Below, one piece after another: positions 37,137 through 45,746 of a stretch of 64,000 bases of DNA. The notes beneath the pieces are model-generated. The model was not told the DNA's origin. It did not search any database and saw nothing but the letters and a program-made list of their open reading frames with translations. The stretch is from Foliamicus sp965115835 (GTDB lineage Bacteria; Pseudomonadota; Gammaproteobacteria; Steroidobacterales; Foliamicaceae), in assembly GCA_965115835.1 (NCBI GenBank), contig OZ220471.1, positions 1 to 64,000 on the forward strand. Reading direction: 5' to 3'. Position 1 is the stretch's first letter, and every line of letters starts with the position of its first letter. The translations under genes were made by a program, and so were the position numbers.

Positions 37137-38452
37137 AATCGTGGAACCCGATGCGATGGCCGCTCTATGCGCAGATTTTCGCCGGAATTGTTGCGGGCGT
37201 GCTTGCGGGCCTGGCCAGCGGAGACACCGCCGAACTGGCGCCTGGCGTGACTTTCGATGCGGCCTACGACTACATCGGCACGCTGTTCCTGAACGCGCTG
37301 AAGATGCTGATCGTGCCGCTGATCGCCACCTCCATCGTTTCGGGCGTGGCCGGACTGGGCGGATCGGGCGCCCTGGGACGGCTGGGCGGCAAGACCCTGC
37401 TCTACTATCTGGCTACTTCAACGGCAGCCATTCTCGTGGGCCTGACGATCGTGAATCTGGTCAAGCCCGGCATCCTCAACGGCGTTCCGGTAAGGGAATT
37501 GCTGGACTTCCAGTCCAACGCCGCGGAGGTGGCCGAGCGCGTGTCCGGCGCCCGCGGCGGAGTGGCCGAGGTGTTCATGCGCATGGTTCCGCCCAACATC
37601 GTGAAGGCTGCCTCCGAGGGCCAGATGCTGGGCGTGATCGTGTTCTGTATCCTGTTCGGGTATTTCGTTTCCCGCCTTGCGAAGGCCAGACGCGATCAGG
37701 TCACGAATGTTGTGCAGGCCTGCTTCGAGGCCATGATGGGCGTTACCCGCTTTGTGATGCGGTTTGCGCCGATCGGCGTTTTCGGGCTGGTTGCCTCGGT
37801 GGTCGCCAATGTGGGGCTGGACGCCGCCGGGCCGCTGGTGATCTTCTCGATCACGGTATTGGCCGCCCTGGCTGTCCATTTCCTGGTGGTGTTGCCGCTG
37901 ATCCTGTTTTTTGTGGCGCGCGTGAATCCCCTGCGCCACTTCAGGGCCATGGCGCCCGCCTTGCTGACGGCGTTCTCGACGGCGTCTTCCTCGGCCACCC
38001 TGCCGGTCACGATGCGCTGCGTCGAGGACAATGCCGGAGTTTCCAGCCGCACCACCGGCTTCGTCCTGCCGCTGGGCGCCACCGTGAACATGGACGGCAC
38101 GGCGTTGTACGAATGCGTGGCGGTGATCTTTATCGCCCAGGCGTACGGTTTCGATCTGACTTTCGGCGCCCAGTTCACTATTATCGTCACCGCGCTGTTG
38201 ACTTCGATCGGCGTCGCCGGCGTTCCGGCGGCCTCCTTCGTCGCGATCGCGGTCATTCTCCAGGCGGTGGGGCTCCCCCTGGAAGCGATTGGCGTTCTGT
38301 TTGTCTTCGACCGCATCCTCGACATGTCACGCACTGCCGTCAATGTATTCGGCGACAGTTGCGGTGCGGCGACCATCGCCAGACTGGAGGGTGAAGCGGG
38401 GGTTCTGGGCTCGGAGTCCCCATTGCGTCGCACACGCGCCGGGGCCAATTGA
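37133..38452 (+). CDS. Dicarboxylate/amino acid:cation symporter (DAACS family)
   Basis: A 439-residue inner-membrane symporter of the GltP/DctA family, which imports glutamate, aspartate or C4-dicarboxylates with protons or sodium. Seen: about eight helices; the HP1 serine-rich loop (TAFSTASSSATLPVTM), the family motif LPLGATVNMDGTALYE in helix 7, and the HP2 region TSIGVAGVPAASFV. Substrate cannot be decided from this sequence. It starts inside the ppiD stop (ATGA) and its own stop overlaps the TTG of the nitroreductase gene, so all three may form an operon. Confidence 0.92.
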   Translation: MKSWNPMRWPLYAQIFAGIVAGVLAGLASGDTAELAPGVTFDAAYDYIGTLFLNALKMLIVPLIATSIVSGVAGLGGSGALGRLGGKTLLYYLATSTAAILVGLTIVNLVKPGILNGVPVRELLDFQSNAAEVAERVSGARGGVAEVFMRMVPPNIVKAASEGQMLGVIVFCILFGYFVSRLAKARRDQVTNVVQACFEAMMGVTRFVMRFAPIGVFGLVASVVANVGLDAAGPLVIFSITVLAALAVHFLVVLPLILFFVARVNPLRHFRAMAPALLTAFSTASSSATLPVTMRCVEDNAGVSSRTTGFVLPLGATVNMDGTALYECVAVIFIAQAYGFDLTFGAQFTIIVTALLTSIGVAGVPAASFVAIAVILQAVGLPLEAIGVLFVFDRILDMSRTAVNVFGDSCGAATIARLEGEAGVLGSESPLRRTRAGAN

Positions 38453-39009
38453 GCAGCGCGCCGCAACCGGGCCTGGAGCTGGTGCGGTCGCGCCGTACGG
38501 TGGCCCTGTTCAAGCCCGGGAAACCCCCGCGCGAACACCTGCTGGCAGCCGTGGAGGCCGCTCGCTGGGCGCCCAATCATCACCTGACCGAGCCCTGGCG
38601 CTTCTATCTGCTCGGCCCCGCGACGGCAAGGGCAATGACTGCTATCGCCGGGGAACTGACTCTTGCGGAGAGGGGCGCCGGGGCCGCGAAGAGGAGGCGG
38701 CAACTCATGGAGGCGGTTCCGGAATGGATGGTCGTGACCTGCCGGAGGTCGCAGGATCTGTTTCGTGATCGGGAGGACTACGGCGCCTGTTGCTGCGCCA
38801 TTCAGAACCTGATGCTGTGTCTGTGGGAGAGCGGATTGGCTTGCAAATGGAGCACGGGCGCGCTGACCCGGGATGCGCGGTTCCATGAACTGCTCGGCAT
38901 CGATGCCGGCAAGCAGACGGTTGCGGGCCTGTTCTCGGTCGGTTATCCGCAGGTTGTTCCGGAGCAGAAACGCCGGCCTGTGGAGGAAATCCTCGTCACG
39001 CTGGACTGA
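38449..39009 (+). CDS. Nitroreductase family flavoprotein
   Basis: A 186-residue FMN-dependent oxidoreductase of the nitroreductase superfamily. Seen: RSRRTVALFKPGKPPREHLL (FMN phosphate contact RxRR, about 13-32), the APNHHLTEPWRF segment (about 42-53), GACCCAIQNLMLCLWESGL (about 110-128) and a C-terminal FSVGYPQ. The small size fits the YdjA-like branch. Substrate unknown. The start is TTG overlapping the TGA of the symporter gene; this is the only start giving the full FMN motif. Confidence 0.85.
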   Translation: MSSAPQPGLELVRSRRTVALFKPGKPPREHLLAAVEAARWAPNHHLTEPWRFYLLGPATARAMTAIAGELTLAERGAGAAKRRRQLMEAVPEWMVVTCRRSQDLFRDREDYGACCCAIQNLMLCLWESGLACKWSTGALTRDARFHELLGIDAGKQTVAGLFSVGYPQVVPEQKRRPVEEILVTLD

Positions 39010-39063
39010 GGGGTTCGAGCAGCGCTGCCCGCTTTCGTTGCCCCGCTCCGGTTGCTACGCGGG

Positions 39064-39846
39064 CTATTCGGGGAAGGCGAAACCCACGGCGTTCATGCCG
39101 GCATCGACCGGCAGCACCACGCCGGTAATGCCGCTGGCCAGTTCGGAACACAAGAACACCGCCGCATTGCCCACTTCCTCCAGGCTTGCGCTGCGTCGCA
39201 GCGGCGCAGCGCTTTCGTGGTAACGCAGCATTTTCCGAAAGTTCGGAATCCCTGCGGCCGACAAGGTCTTGATCGGTCCGGGAGACAGCGCGTTCACCCG
39301 TATGCCGCGCTTGCCCAGGTCCATCGCCAGGGCGCGGGTAACCGCTTCCAGGCTGGCCTTGGCCGGACCCATGACGTTGTAGTGCGGCGTCGCCCGAACG
39401 GCCCCGGAATACGATAGGGTCAGCAGTGCGCCGCCTTCGGTCATCAGCGGTTCTGCGGCCCGCGCCAGGGCCGCGAAGCTGTACGCGGAGATGTCGTGCG
39501 CAACGCGGAACCCTTCGCGGGAAACGCTGTCGGCGAAGTCGCCTTGCAGGTTGTCGCCCGGAGCGTAGGCGATCGAATGGATGAGGATATCGAGGCGGCG
39601 CCAGGTTTCTCCGAGTTGCGTGAATGCGTCGCGGATCGACTCGTCGCGGCCGACGTCCATTTCCACGCAGCAAGGCGAATCGAGCTCGCGACCCAGCGCT
39701 TCGGCGCGCGCGAAGAGCCGTCCCGGCAATGCGCTCAACGCCACCTCGGCGCCTTCGCGACGCAGGCATCGGGCAATGCCCCAGGCTATGGAGCGTTTGC
39801 TGGCGATTCCCGCGACCAATGCCCGTTTTCCTGCAAGGATCGGCAT
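39064..39846 (-). CDS. fabI: Enoyl-[ACP] reductase FabI
   Basis: A 260-residue NADH-dependent enzyme for the last reduction of each fatty-acid elongation cycle, a tetramer in the cytosol. Seen: the cofactor-binding N-terminus GKRALVAGIASKRSIAWGIA, substrate-region SIAYAPGDNLQGDF, and the catalytic pair Tyr-(X)6-Lys in YNVMGPAK, followed by the NALSPGPIKTLSAAGI loop that closes over substrate. Length as in E. coli (262). It runs against its neighbours; 54 bp separate its stop from the nitroreductase stop. Confidence 0.96.
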   Translation of the reverse strand: MPILAGKRALVAGIASKRSIAWGIARCLRREGAEVALSALPGRLFARAEALGRELDSPCCVEMDVGRDESIRDAFTQLGETWRRLDILIHSIAYAPGDNLQGDFADSVSREGFRVAHDISAYSFAALARAAEPLMTEGGALLTLSYSGAVRATPHYNVMGPAKASLEAVTRALAMDLGKRGIRVNALSPGPIKTLSAAGIPNFRKMLRYHESAAPLRRSASLEEVGNAAVFLCSELASGITGVVLPVDAGMNAVGFAFPE

Positions 39847-39922
39847 GGCGCGTAATTCTACAGGTCTATCCCGGGCCGCGAAAACGCTCTCCCGAAACGG
39901 GCCGAAGGTACAATCCGGCGGT

Positions 39923-40375
39923 GTGCGGAAGGTGGAGATTTATACCGACGGCGCCTGCTCCGGGAACCCCGGTCCCGGCGGTTGGGCGGCGCTGTTGCTG
40001 TGCGCCGCCGGACCCGAACGCGAATTGAGCGGCGCGGAGCGGCAAACGACCAACAACCGCATGGAACTGACTGCCGCGCTGTGCGCGCTTGAGGCTCTCA
40101 AGCGCCCGTGCCGCGTGATCGTCCACACGGATTCGAAGTACCTGCAGCAGGGCATGAACGGCTGGCTTGCGGCATGGAAGCGCAACGGCTGGAAGACGGC
40201 GGGCAGGAAGCCGGTGCGCAATGAGGACCTGTGGCGCCGCCTGGACGCTGCTTCGCATCGGCATCAGGTCGAATGGCGCTGGGTGCCGGGCCATGCCGGC
40301 AATCCCGGCAACGAGCGCGCGGACCGTCTGGCGCGCGACGCCATGCACTCCATCGACGACTCGGGCGGGAGGTAG
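39923..40375 (+). CDS. rnhA: Ribonuclease HI
   Basis: A 150-residue endonuclease degrading the RNA strand of RNA-DNA hybrids. All four acidic metal ligands are in place: Asp in IYTDGACSGNPGPGG, Glu in NRMELTAAL, Asp in HTDSKYLQQG, Asp in GNERADRLA. The basic handle GWLAAWKRNGWKTAGRKPV is present. The start is GTG at 39923 (GTG at 39932 is an alternative); TACAAT at 39908-39913 may be the -10 box, which would leave a very short leader. dnaQ follows within 6 bp, the common rnhA-dnaQ pairing. Confidence 0.96.
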   Translation: MRKVEIYTDGACSGNPGPGGWAALLLCAAGPERELSGAERQTTNNRMELTAALCALEALKRPCRVIVHTDSKYLQQGMNGWLAAWKRNGWKTAGRKPVRNEDLWRRLDAASHRHQVEWRWVPGHAGNPGNERADRLARDAMHSIDDSGGR

Positions 40376-40381
40376 GGCAGC

Positions 40382-41086
40382 TTGCGGCACGTTGCCATCG
40401 ATGTCGAAACGACGGGCCTGGACGCGCCCGGCGGCGACCGTGTCATTTCCGTCGGTTGTGTGGAACTGGTGGAGCGGCAGTTCACTGGCCGGACATTCCA
40501 CCGGCTGGTCAACCCCCGGCGCTCCATACCCGAGGCGGCGTCCCTTGTGCACGGCATCACGAACGAGCGGGTGGCGAGAGAGCCCGGCTTTGCCGATCTG
40601 GCCGGGGAGTTTCTCGATTTCGTGCGTGGGGCGAACCTGCTGGGCCACAACCTGGAATTCGATCGCGGCTTTCTCGATGAGGAACTGCGGCGCGCCGGGA
40701 GAAAGGAAAGGCTCGAGGCGCTGTGCGGGCTGACCTGTACCCTGAAGATGGCGCGCGCCCGCTACCCGACTCAGCGCAACAACCTCGATGCCCTGGGCTT
40801 TCGCCTGGGCGTCTCGAAGGAGTCCCGCGGGTATCACGACGCCCTGGAGGATGCGCGACTCGCCGCCGAAGTCTGGTTGCGCATGACAATGGGCCAGGGC
40901 GAGCTGGAAATGGGCGACGGACCCGGCGCCGCCGGGGCGGCGACATCCCTCAGCCGCCAGGGGCTCGAGCTGGTTCGCTTCGAGCCGAGCCGGGAAGACC
41001 TGGACAGACATCGGGAAATGCTGGCAAGGATGGACGGCGAATCGAAGCAGGGCGCCGCCTGGTTGCGTGACTTCAAGGCCCTGTGA
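40382..41086 (+). CDS. dnaQ: DNA polymerase III epsilon subunit (proofreading exonuclease)
   Basis: A 234-residue 3'-5' exonuclease of the replicative polymerase. Seen: Exo I AIDVETTGLDAPG (about 5-17), Exo II LLGHNLEFDRGFL (about 86-98) and Exo IIIe with the catalytic His and Asp in GYHDALEDARLAAEVW. The C-terminal part (about 180-234) corresponds to the segment that binds the alpha subunit. The start is TTG six bases after the rnhA stop. Likely co-transcribed with rnhA. Confidence 0.95.
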   Translation: MRHVAIDVETTGLDAPGGDRVISVGCVELVERQFTGRTFHRLVNPRRSIPEAASLVHGITNERVAREPGFADLAGEFLDFVRGANLLGHNLEFDRGFLDEELRRAGRKERLEALCGLTCTLKMARARYPTQRNNLDALGFRLGVSKESRGYHDALEDARLAAEVWLRMTMGQGELEMGDGPGAAGAATSLSRQGLELVRFEPSREDLDRHREMLARMDGESKQGAAWLRDFKAL

Positions 41087-41227
41087 CGCCTTGAACGTTC
41101 ACCTCCCGACGCTGGAGGGGCTTCGATCTATTTCGGGGAAAGGGTCTGATCTTGCTTGAAGGAACCGGTATGGTCAGTAGCGGGCCAACCCATGCCCGGG
41201 GCCGCTACGACCGCGACAGGCTTCGCA

Positions 41228-41348
41228 CAGCTATTCCCGCCAAGCGTGACAATGCTCGAAAATCAGCTCCGGTCCAACGCTTGAATAGTCACAAGCTTGG
41301 GTATCCGGCCCTGAACGGACGACTCTGCACCGTTAGCGGGAATTGCCG
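41228..41348 (+). mobile_element. MITE-like element, copy B
   Basis: About 121 bp, nearly the same interior as copy A (2799-2921), with decayed inverted ends (left CAGCTATTCCCGCCAA, right TTAGCGGGAATTGCCG). It occupies the middle of the 336-bp gap between dnaQ and nhaB. The rest of that gap shows only a TAGAAT hexamer near 41390 as a possible -10 box for nhaB. Confidence 0.72.
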
Positions 41349-41422
41349 GGCTTCGCCAGGATGTCTGGCTGCGATGAAATATCCGGGCTAGAATCCGGGA
41401 TTTTTCGCATCCGGGGGAAATT

Positions 41423-42979
41423 GTGGGGCAATCCATCAGGTCCGCATTCGGCCAAAACTTTCTGGGCGCATCGCCCCGCTGGTACAAGCAGGCGATCATT
41501 GCGTTCCTGATCGTCAACCCGGTCCTCTGGTTCGGCTGTCAATGGCTGGATATTCCGGGCGGCAAGTTTGTGATCGGCTGGCTGCTGGTGCTGGAGTTCA
41601 TCTTCACGCTGGCGATGGCGCTTCGCTGCTACCCGTTGCAGCCTGGGGGGCTGCTGGCGATCGAGGCGGTGCTGATGGGCATGACTTCTCCGGAAACCCT
41701 GTACGCCAAGACGCTGGAGAACTTTCCGGTCATCCTCCTGCTGGTCTTCATGGTGGCGGGCATCTTCTTCCTCAAGGAGATGCTGCTGTATGTCTTTACC
41801 CGGATATTGCTGGGCGTGCGATCCCGGCTGTGGCTTTCGCTGCTGTTTTGCGGCGTGTCTGCGGTGCTTTCCGCCTATCTGGACGCGCTGACGGTAACCG
41901 CCGTGGTCATCACCGTGGCGGTCGGCTTTTACCGGATCTACCACAGCGTCGTGAGCGAGCTGGGGCAGGGCAAGGCCCCGCATATCCTTGTCGACGATTC
42001 CGGGATCGCTGGTGACAGGATTGCTGAAGTTCGACAGTTTCGCTCGTTCCTGCGCGGGTTGATGATGCATGCCGCGGTGGGCACAGCCCTTGGCGGCGTC
42101 ACTACCCTGGTGGGCGAACCGCAGAACCTGTTGCTGGCCAAGGAAGCCGGCCGGGCCTTCGGTGAGGAAGGCTGGAATTTCGGGCAGTTCTTCCTGAACA
42201 TGGCGCCTGTGACCCTGCCGGTGCTGGCGATGGGTCTTTTGACTTGCGTGTTCCTGGAATGGACCGGTTGGTTCGGTTACGGCGCGAAACTCGGCCCCAG
42301 GGTTCGCAGCCTGCTGGAGCGCTTCGACCGCGAGGCTGCCGAAAGCCGCACGCCGGCCCAGAACGCGGCGCTCGTGGCGCAGGGTGCGGCTGCCGTTACC
42401 CTCATCGTGGCGCTCAGCCTTCACCAGTTGCATCACACCGAGGTGGGGCTGATCGGCTTGATGGTCATCGTGCTCGCCACGGCGTTCTCCGGGGTGACCG
42501 AGGAACACCGCCTGGGCAAGGCGTTTCAGGAGGCCTTGCCCTTCACCGCGCTGCTGGTCGTATTCTTCGGCATCGTTGCCGTGATCTACGACCAACAGCT
42601 GTTCAAGCCGGTGACCGAGGTGATCTTCAAGCTCTCGGGCGCCGAGCAGCTGTCGATCATGTACCTGGCCAACGGCTTGCTGTCGATCATCAGCGACAAT
42701 GTGTTCGTGGCCACGGTGTATATCGGCGAAGTCAAGCAGGCCCTGTTTGACGGCCTGCTGGATCGCGAGCAATACGAACTCATGGTGGTGGCCATCAACA
42801 CCGGAACCAATATTCCCAGCGTGGGCACCCCCAACGGTCAGGCGGCTTTCCTGTTTTTGCTGACTTCGGCCCTGGCGCCTGCCATCCGTCTCGGCTACGG
42901 CCGCATGGTCTTCATGGCGCTGCCGTACACCATCGTCATGACGATCACCGGTCTGCTGGCCATCATCTACCTCCTGTAA
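41423..42979 (+). CDS. nhaB: Na+/H+ antiporter NhaB
   Basis: A 518-residue inner-membrane antiporter that expels sodium in exchange for protons, as in E. coli NhaB (513). The N-terminus (NFLGASPRWYKQAIIAFLIV) and the blocks LEFIFTLAMALRCYPLQPGG, LLAIEAVLMGMTS, SAYLDALTVTAVVITVAVGF and TNIPSVGTPNGQAAFLF match the family. About 12 membrane segments are visible. The start is GTG, with GGGGGAAA upstream as a Shine-Dalgarno-like site. Its presence fits life in saline or sodium-rich conditions, but that is weak evidence. Confidence 0.95.
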   Translation: MGQSIRSAFGQNFLGASPRWYKQAIIAFLIVNPVLWFGCQWLDIPGGKFVIGWLLVLEFIFTLAMALRCYPLQPGGLLAIEAVLMGMTSPETLYAKTLENFPVILLLVFMVAGIFFLKEMLLYVFTRILLGVRSRLWLSLLFCGVSAVLSAYLDALTVTAVVITVAVGFYRIYHSVVSELGQGKAPHILVDDSGIAGDRIAEVRQFRSFLRGLMMHAAVGTALGGVTTLVGEPQNLLLAKEAGRAFGEEGWNFGQFFLNMAPVTLPVLAMGLLTCVFLEWTGWFGYGAKLGPRVRSLLERFDREAAESRTPAQNAALVAQGAAAVTLIVALSLHQLHHTEVGLIGLMVIVLATAFSGVTEEHRLGKAFQEALPFTALLVVFFGIVAVIYDQQLFKPVTEVIFKLSGAEQLSIMYLANGLLSIISDNVFVATVYIGEVKQALFDGLLDREQYELMVVAINTGTNIPSVGTPNGQAAFLFLLTSALAPAIRLGYGRMVFMALPYTIVMTITGLLAIIYLL

Positions 42980-43147
42980 GCGGGGCGCTGCCGACATTAC
43001 TGCCCGCCAGAGGCCCCGCCTGTCGCGACTCTGCCGGCGTGGCGCTTGCTGGAGGCCCATGCCGGAAGATACGGTTACAATGCTGGCCTCGGCCGTGCAT
43101 TGGCCGGATCTTCGGATGGGATTACTTCACCTGAAGGAGACGAAACG

Positions 43148-43594
43148 ATGGCGAAAGGCATTGAATGGGTCGGCGATCAGGGCACGATCACGTTGAGAAG
43201 AACAGACTTGAGTGATCTCAACTCGGGAACGCACGATTACTTCGAGTTTGTCGCCGCCGTTGGTGGAGAGCAAGAGCAGCGCAGTACTACGCTGCAGACG
43301 CTGACTGGCGCTTCGGGCGACGACCTGCTGCGCGGCGGCAAGGGCGACGACATCTTCGTCTACAAGGGCACGGGCGATGACACCATCACGGACTTCAATA
43401 CGGGGGACACCATCAGGTTGGAGGGGATTGACGGGATAAGCGCGTTCGCAGACCTTGTCATTACACAGACGGATGGGGGGTTCACGATCGCCTTCGGCGA
43501 CGACACTCTGACCATCATGACGGACCTGGAGTCGCTTGGGGCCGGAACTTCGACTTCATATGATGCGGTTCGCGCGCAGTGCGCGACGCCTTGA
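43148..43594 (+). CDS. Small RTX-like calcium-binding protein
   Basis: A 148-residue acidic protein. The middle has RTX nonapeptide-like turns (GASGDDLLRGGKGDDIF, then GTGDDTITDF, about 57-83), the pattern of calcium-binding beta-rolls in type I-secreted proteins. No catalytic domain, signal peptide or membrane helix is visible, and no type I exporter lies nearby. The ATG at 43148 follows GAAGGAG and is clearly the start; a frame extension to 43046 lacks support. Its end overlaps the proposed start of the next gene. It could be the C-terminal remnant of a larger RTX protein that acquired a start, or a true mini-protein. Function unknown. Confidence 0.7.
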   Translation: MAKGIEWVGDQGTITLRRTDLSDLNSGTHDYFEFVAAVGGEQEQRSTTLQTLTGASGDDLLRGGKGDDIFVYKGTGDDTITDFNTGDTIRLEGIDGISAFADLVITQTDGGFTIAFGDDTLTIMTDLESLGAGTSTSYDAVRAQCATP

Positions 43595-43955
43595 TGTGGG
43601 CGTGCATCCGGTGGGCGAGGAGGTGGTGCGCCCCTGGGGCAGTTTCGAAGGGCTGGGACAAGGGTCCGGTTATCAGGTCAAGCGCCTGAGGGTGTTGCCC
43701 GGGGGAACCCTGTCGCTGCAGCGCCACCGCCACCGCCACGAGCATTGGGTGGTGGTCGCCGGCGCTTTGGTGGCCGTGCGCGACGGCGAGAGCCACGCCT
43801 TGAAAGTCGGCGATCACATCCTCATCCCCGCGGGCGCAGTCCACCGGCTCCACAACCCGGGCGAGGAGCCCGCGGAGCTTGTGGAAGTGCAGCTGGGCGA
43901 CTACCTCGGCGAAGACGATATCGAGCGTATCGAAGATGTGTACGGCCGCGCGTGA
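43560..43955 (+). CDS. Mannose-6-phosphate isomerase type II cupin (stand-alone)
   Basis: A protein of about 131 residues corresponding to the C-terminal cupin of ManC/AlgA-type enzymes, which isomerises fructose 6-phosphate and mannose 6-phosphate for GDP-mannose and exopolysaccharide synthesis. Seen: VRPWGSFEGL, QVKRLRVLPGGTLSLQ, the metal-site HRHRHEHW, PAGAVHRLHNPGE and YLGEDDIERIEDVYGR. The GDP-mannose pyrophosphorylase half is absent. Start uncertain: tandem ATG codons at 43560 and 43563 overlap the RTX gene, or GTG at 43596 right after that gene's stop. The next gene, a truncated phosphomannomutase, begins at the base after its stop. Confidence 0.85.
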   Translation: MMRFARSARRLDVGVHPVGEEVVRPWGSFEGLGQGSGYQVKRLRVLPGGTLSLQRHRHRHEHWVVVAGALVAVRDGESHALKVGDHILIPAGAVHRLHNPGEEPAELVEVQLGDYLGEDDIERIEDVYGRA

Positions 43956-44117
43956 ATGAAGCCTGGCGCGCCTTTCAGGGCCTATGACGTCCGCGGGCGG
44001 GCGCCGGAGGAGTTCGATGCGGGTCTCGCGCGCCGGATAGGCGCCGCCCTGGCCGGGAAAACCGCCGAACTGCGCGGCGCCCTTGGCGGGTTGGGCGCCG
44101 CGTTTCCCGCCCCCTGA
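43956..44117 (+). pseudogene. Truncated phosphomannomutase (5' end only)
   Basis: Only 53 codons remain. The N-terminus (FRAYDVRGRAPEEFDAGLAR) is that of ManB/AlgC phosphomannomutase, which makes mannose 1-phosphate. Homology fades after about residue 37 and a stop comes at 44115; the catalytic serine loop and all later domains are missing. It starts directly after the cupin stop, the order of a mannose-activation operon. The break lies about 33 bp from the 3' end of tRNA-Val(CAC), which suggests loss by insertion or deletion at the tRNA. Confidence 0.75.
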
Positions 44118-44149
44118 AGGGTTGGGGGCCGCTCGCTCGCAAGAACGCA

Positions 44150-44224
44150 TGGTGGGCGATGCTGGGATTGAACCAGCGACCTCTGCCGTGTGAAGACAGC
44201 GCTCTGCCCCTGAGCTAATCGCCC
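44150..44224 (-). tRNA. tRNA-Val (CAC)
   Basis: 75 bases with encoded CCA, minus strand. Acceptor GGGCGAT pairs with ATCGCCC, anticodon stem CTGTC/GGCAG with loop TTCACAC gives CAC, T-arm GCTGG-TTCAATC-CCAGC, discriminator A. Its 3' end faces the truncated phosphomannomutase. Confidence 0.93.
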
Positions 44225-44291
44225 GAGGGGGATATTATTGACCGCCGCTCGCATGGCCCGCAAGTAACGAAACTTCCCAGGTTCGCCCCGA

Positions 44292-45722
44292 ATGCCCGTT
44301 TGCACACGTTTTGCTCCCAGCCCCACGGGGGGGCTGCACCTGGGAGGATTGCGAACCGCGCTGTACAACTGGCTGTACGCGCGGCGTCACGGGGGCGCGT
44401 TCTTGCTGAGGATCGAGGATACGGACCGGCAACGGTCTTCCGGGCGTCATGCCAGGGGAATTGTCGAAGCGCTTGAGCGTTTCGGGCTGGATCCGGATGG
44501 CGAACCGCTGCTTCAGTCATCCCGGGTGGAGCGCCACCGGGAGGTCGCGAGCGAGTTGCTGGAGCGCGGCGCGGCCTACCCTTGCTACTGTACGCCGGAA
44601 GAGCTTGCGGCCATGCGCGAGGAACAGCGCGAGCGGGGCGAGACCCCGCGCTACGATGGACGCTGTCGGGAACGCACGGCGCCGCGGGCGGGGGTCGATC
44701 CGGTCCTTCGTTTCCGCCGCCCCGACACCGCAGAGGTGGTGGTGCGGGACTGGCTGCACGGCGAGCTGCGCTACCGGAATTCACAGCTGGACGATCTGGT
44801 GTTGCTGCGCGCCGACGGTTCGCCCACCTACCACCTGAGTTGCGTGAGCGACGATCAGGACATGGGTGTGCGTCAGGTGATCCGGGGCGACGATCATCTC
44901 AACAACACGCCACGGCAACTCCAGTTGATTCAGGCGCTGGGCTGGACGCCGCCCGAGTACTGTCATCTGCCGCTGTTGCTGGCGCCGGACGGACGAAAAC
45001 TGTCCAAGCGCGATGAAGCGACCGGCGCGCTCGGCTACCTGCGGGCCGGATTTCTGCCCGGGGCCATGCTCAATTATCTGGCGCGGCTGGGCTGGTCGCA
45101 CGGGGACCGCGAGATATTCTCGATTCCCGAACTGATCGGCTGCTTCGGGCCTGAGGGACTGGGCGCATCGGCGGCCAGACTGGATCCGGACAAGCTCAGG
45201 TGGATCAATCAGCAGCATATGAAGACGGCGTCGTCCGAAATGCTCTGCGAAGGCCTCGCGGCGCAGCTTGAGCGGCTGGGCCTGGATCCCGAACGGGGGC
45301 CGCCGTTGTCCGAGGCGGTGGAGGCCTGGCGGGAGCGCGCCGAAACGCTGGCGGACATGGCCGAAGCCGCGCGGTGGGCCTACGCCGCCGAGGTCGAGCG
45401 GGACGAGCGCGCCACGCGCAAGTTTCTGCGGCCGGTTGTGCGCGAGCCGCTGGCCGCTGTTTGCGAGGCGCTGGAGGGGCTTGCCGACTGGACCGCCGCG
45501 GAGATTCACGCCTGCATCGAAGGCGTTGCGGACGCCTGCGGAATCACGTTCGGGAAGCTCGGCCAGCCGCTCAGGGTTGCGGTGACCGGCCGACCGGTGT
45601 CGCCGCCCATCGACACCACGCTGTTTCTGGCCGGGCGCGCCGTTACACTCGAGCGTCTTGCGCAGGCCCTGGCCTGCATTGATGATCGCATCGCCGCCGC
45701 CGGGGCGGACAAGTCCGGCTGA
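44292..45722 (+). CDS. gltX: Glutamyl-tRNA synthetase
   Basis: A 476-residue class I synthetase charging tRNA-Glu with glutamate. Seen: RFAPSPTGGLHLGGLRTALY with the HIGH-type HLGG, RIEDTDRQR, the connective region VIRGDDHLNNTPRQ, and the KMSKS-type loop GRKLSKRDEA. The C-terminal helical anticodon-binding domain is complete. Length typical. A short gap (24 bp) leads to the esterase gene. It may be the discriminating or non-discriminating type; not decidable here. Confidence 0.96.
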   Translation: MPVCTRFAPSPTGGLHLGGLRTALYNWLYARRHGGAFLLRIEDTDRQRSSGRHARGIVEALERFGLDPDGEPLLQSSRVERHREVASELLERGAAYPCYCTPEELAAMREEQRERGETPRYDGRCRERTAPRAGVDPVLRFRRPDTAEVVVRDWLHGELRYRNSQLDDLVLLRADGSPTYHLSCVSDDQDMGVRQVIRGDDHLNNTPRQLQLIQALGWTPPEYCHLPLLLAPDGRKLSKRDEATGALGYLRAGFLPGAMLNYLARLGWSHGDREIFSIPELIGCFGPEGLGASAARLDPDKLRWINQQHMKTASSEMLCEGLAAQLERLGLDPERGPPLSEAVEAWRERAETLADMAEAARWAYAAEVERDERATRKFLRPVVREPLAAVCEALEGLADWTAAEIHACIEGVADACGITFGKLGQPLRVAVTGRPVSPPIDTTLFLAGRAVTLERLAQALACIDDRIAAAGADKSG

Positions 45723-45746
45723 TCGGCGAACGGCGCGGCCAACATC

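Noticed and set aside
42980..43020. Terminator after nhaB
   Set aside because: GCGGGGC can pair with GCCCCGC but the loop is about 25 bases and no T-run follows.
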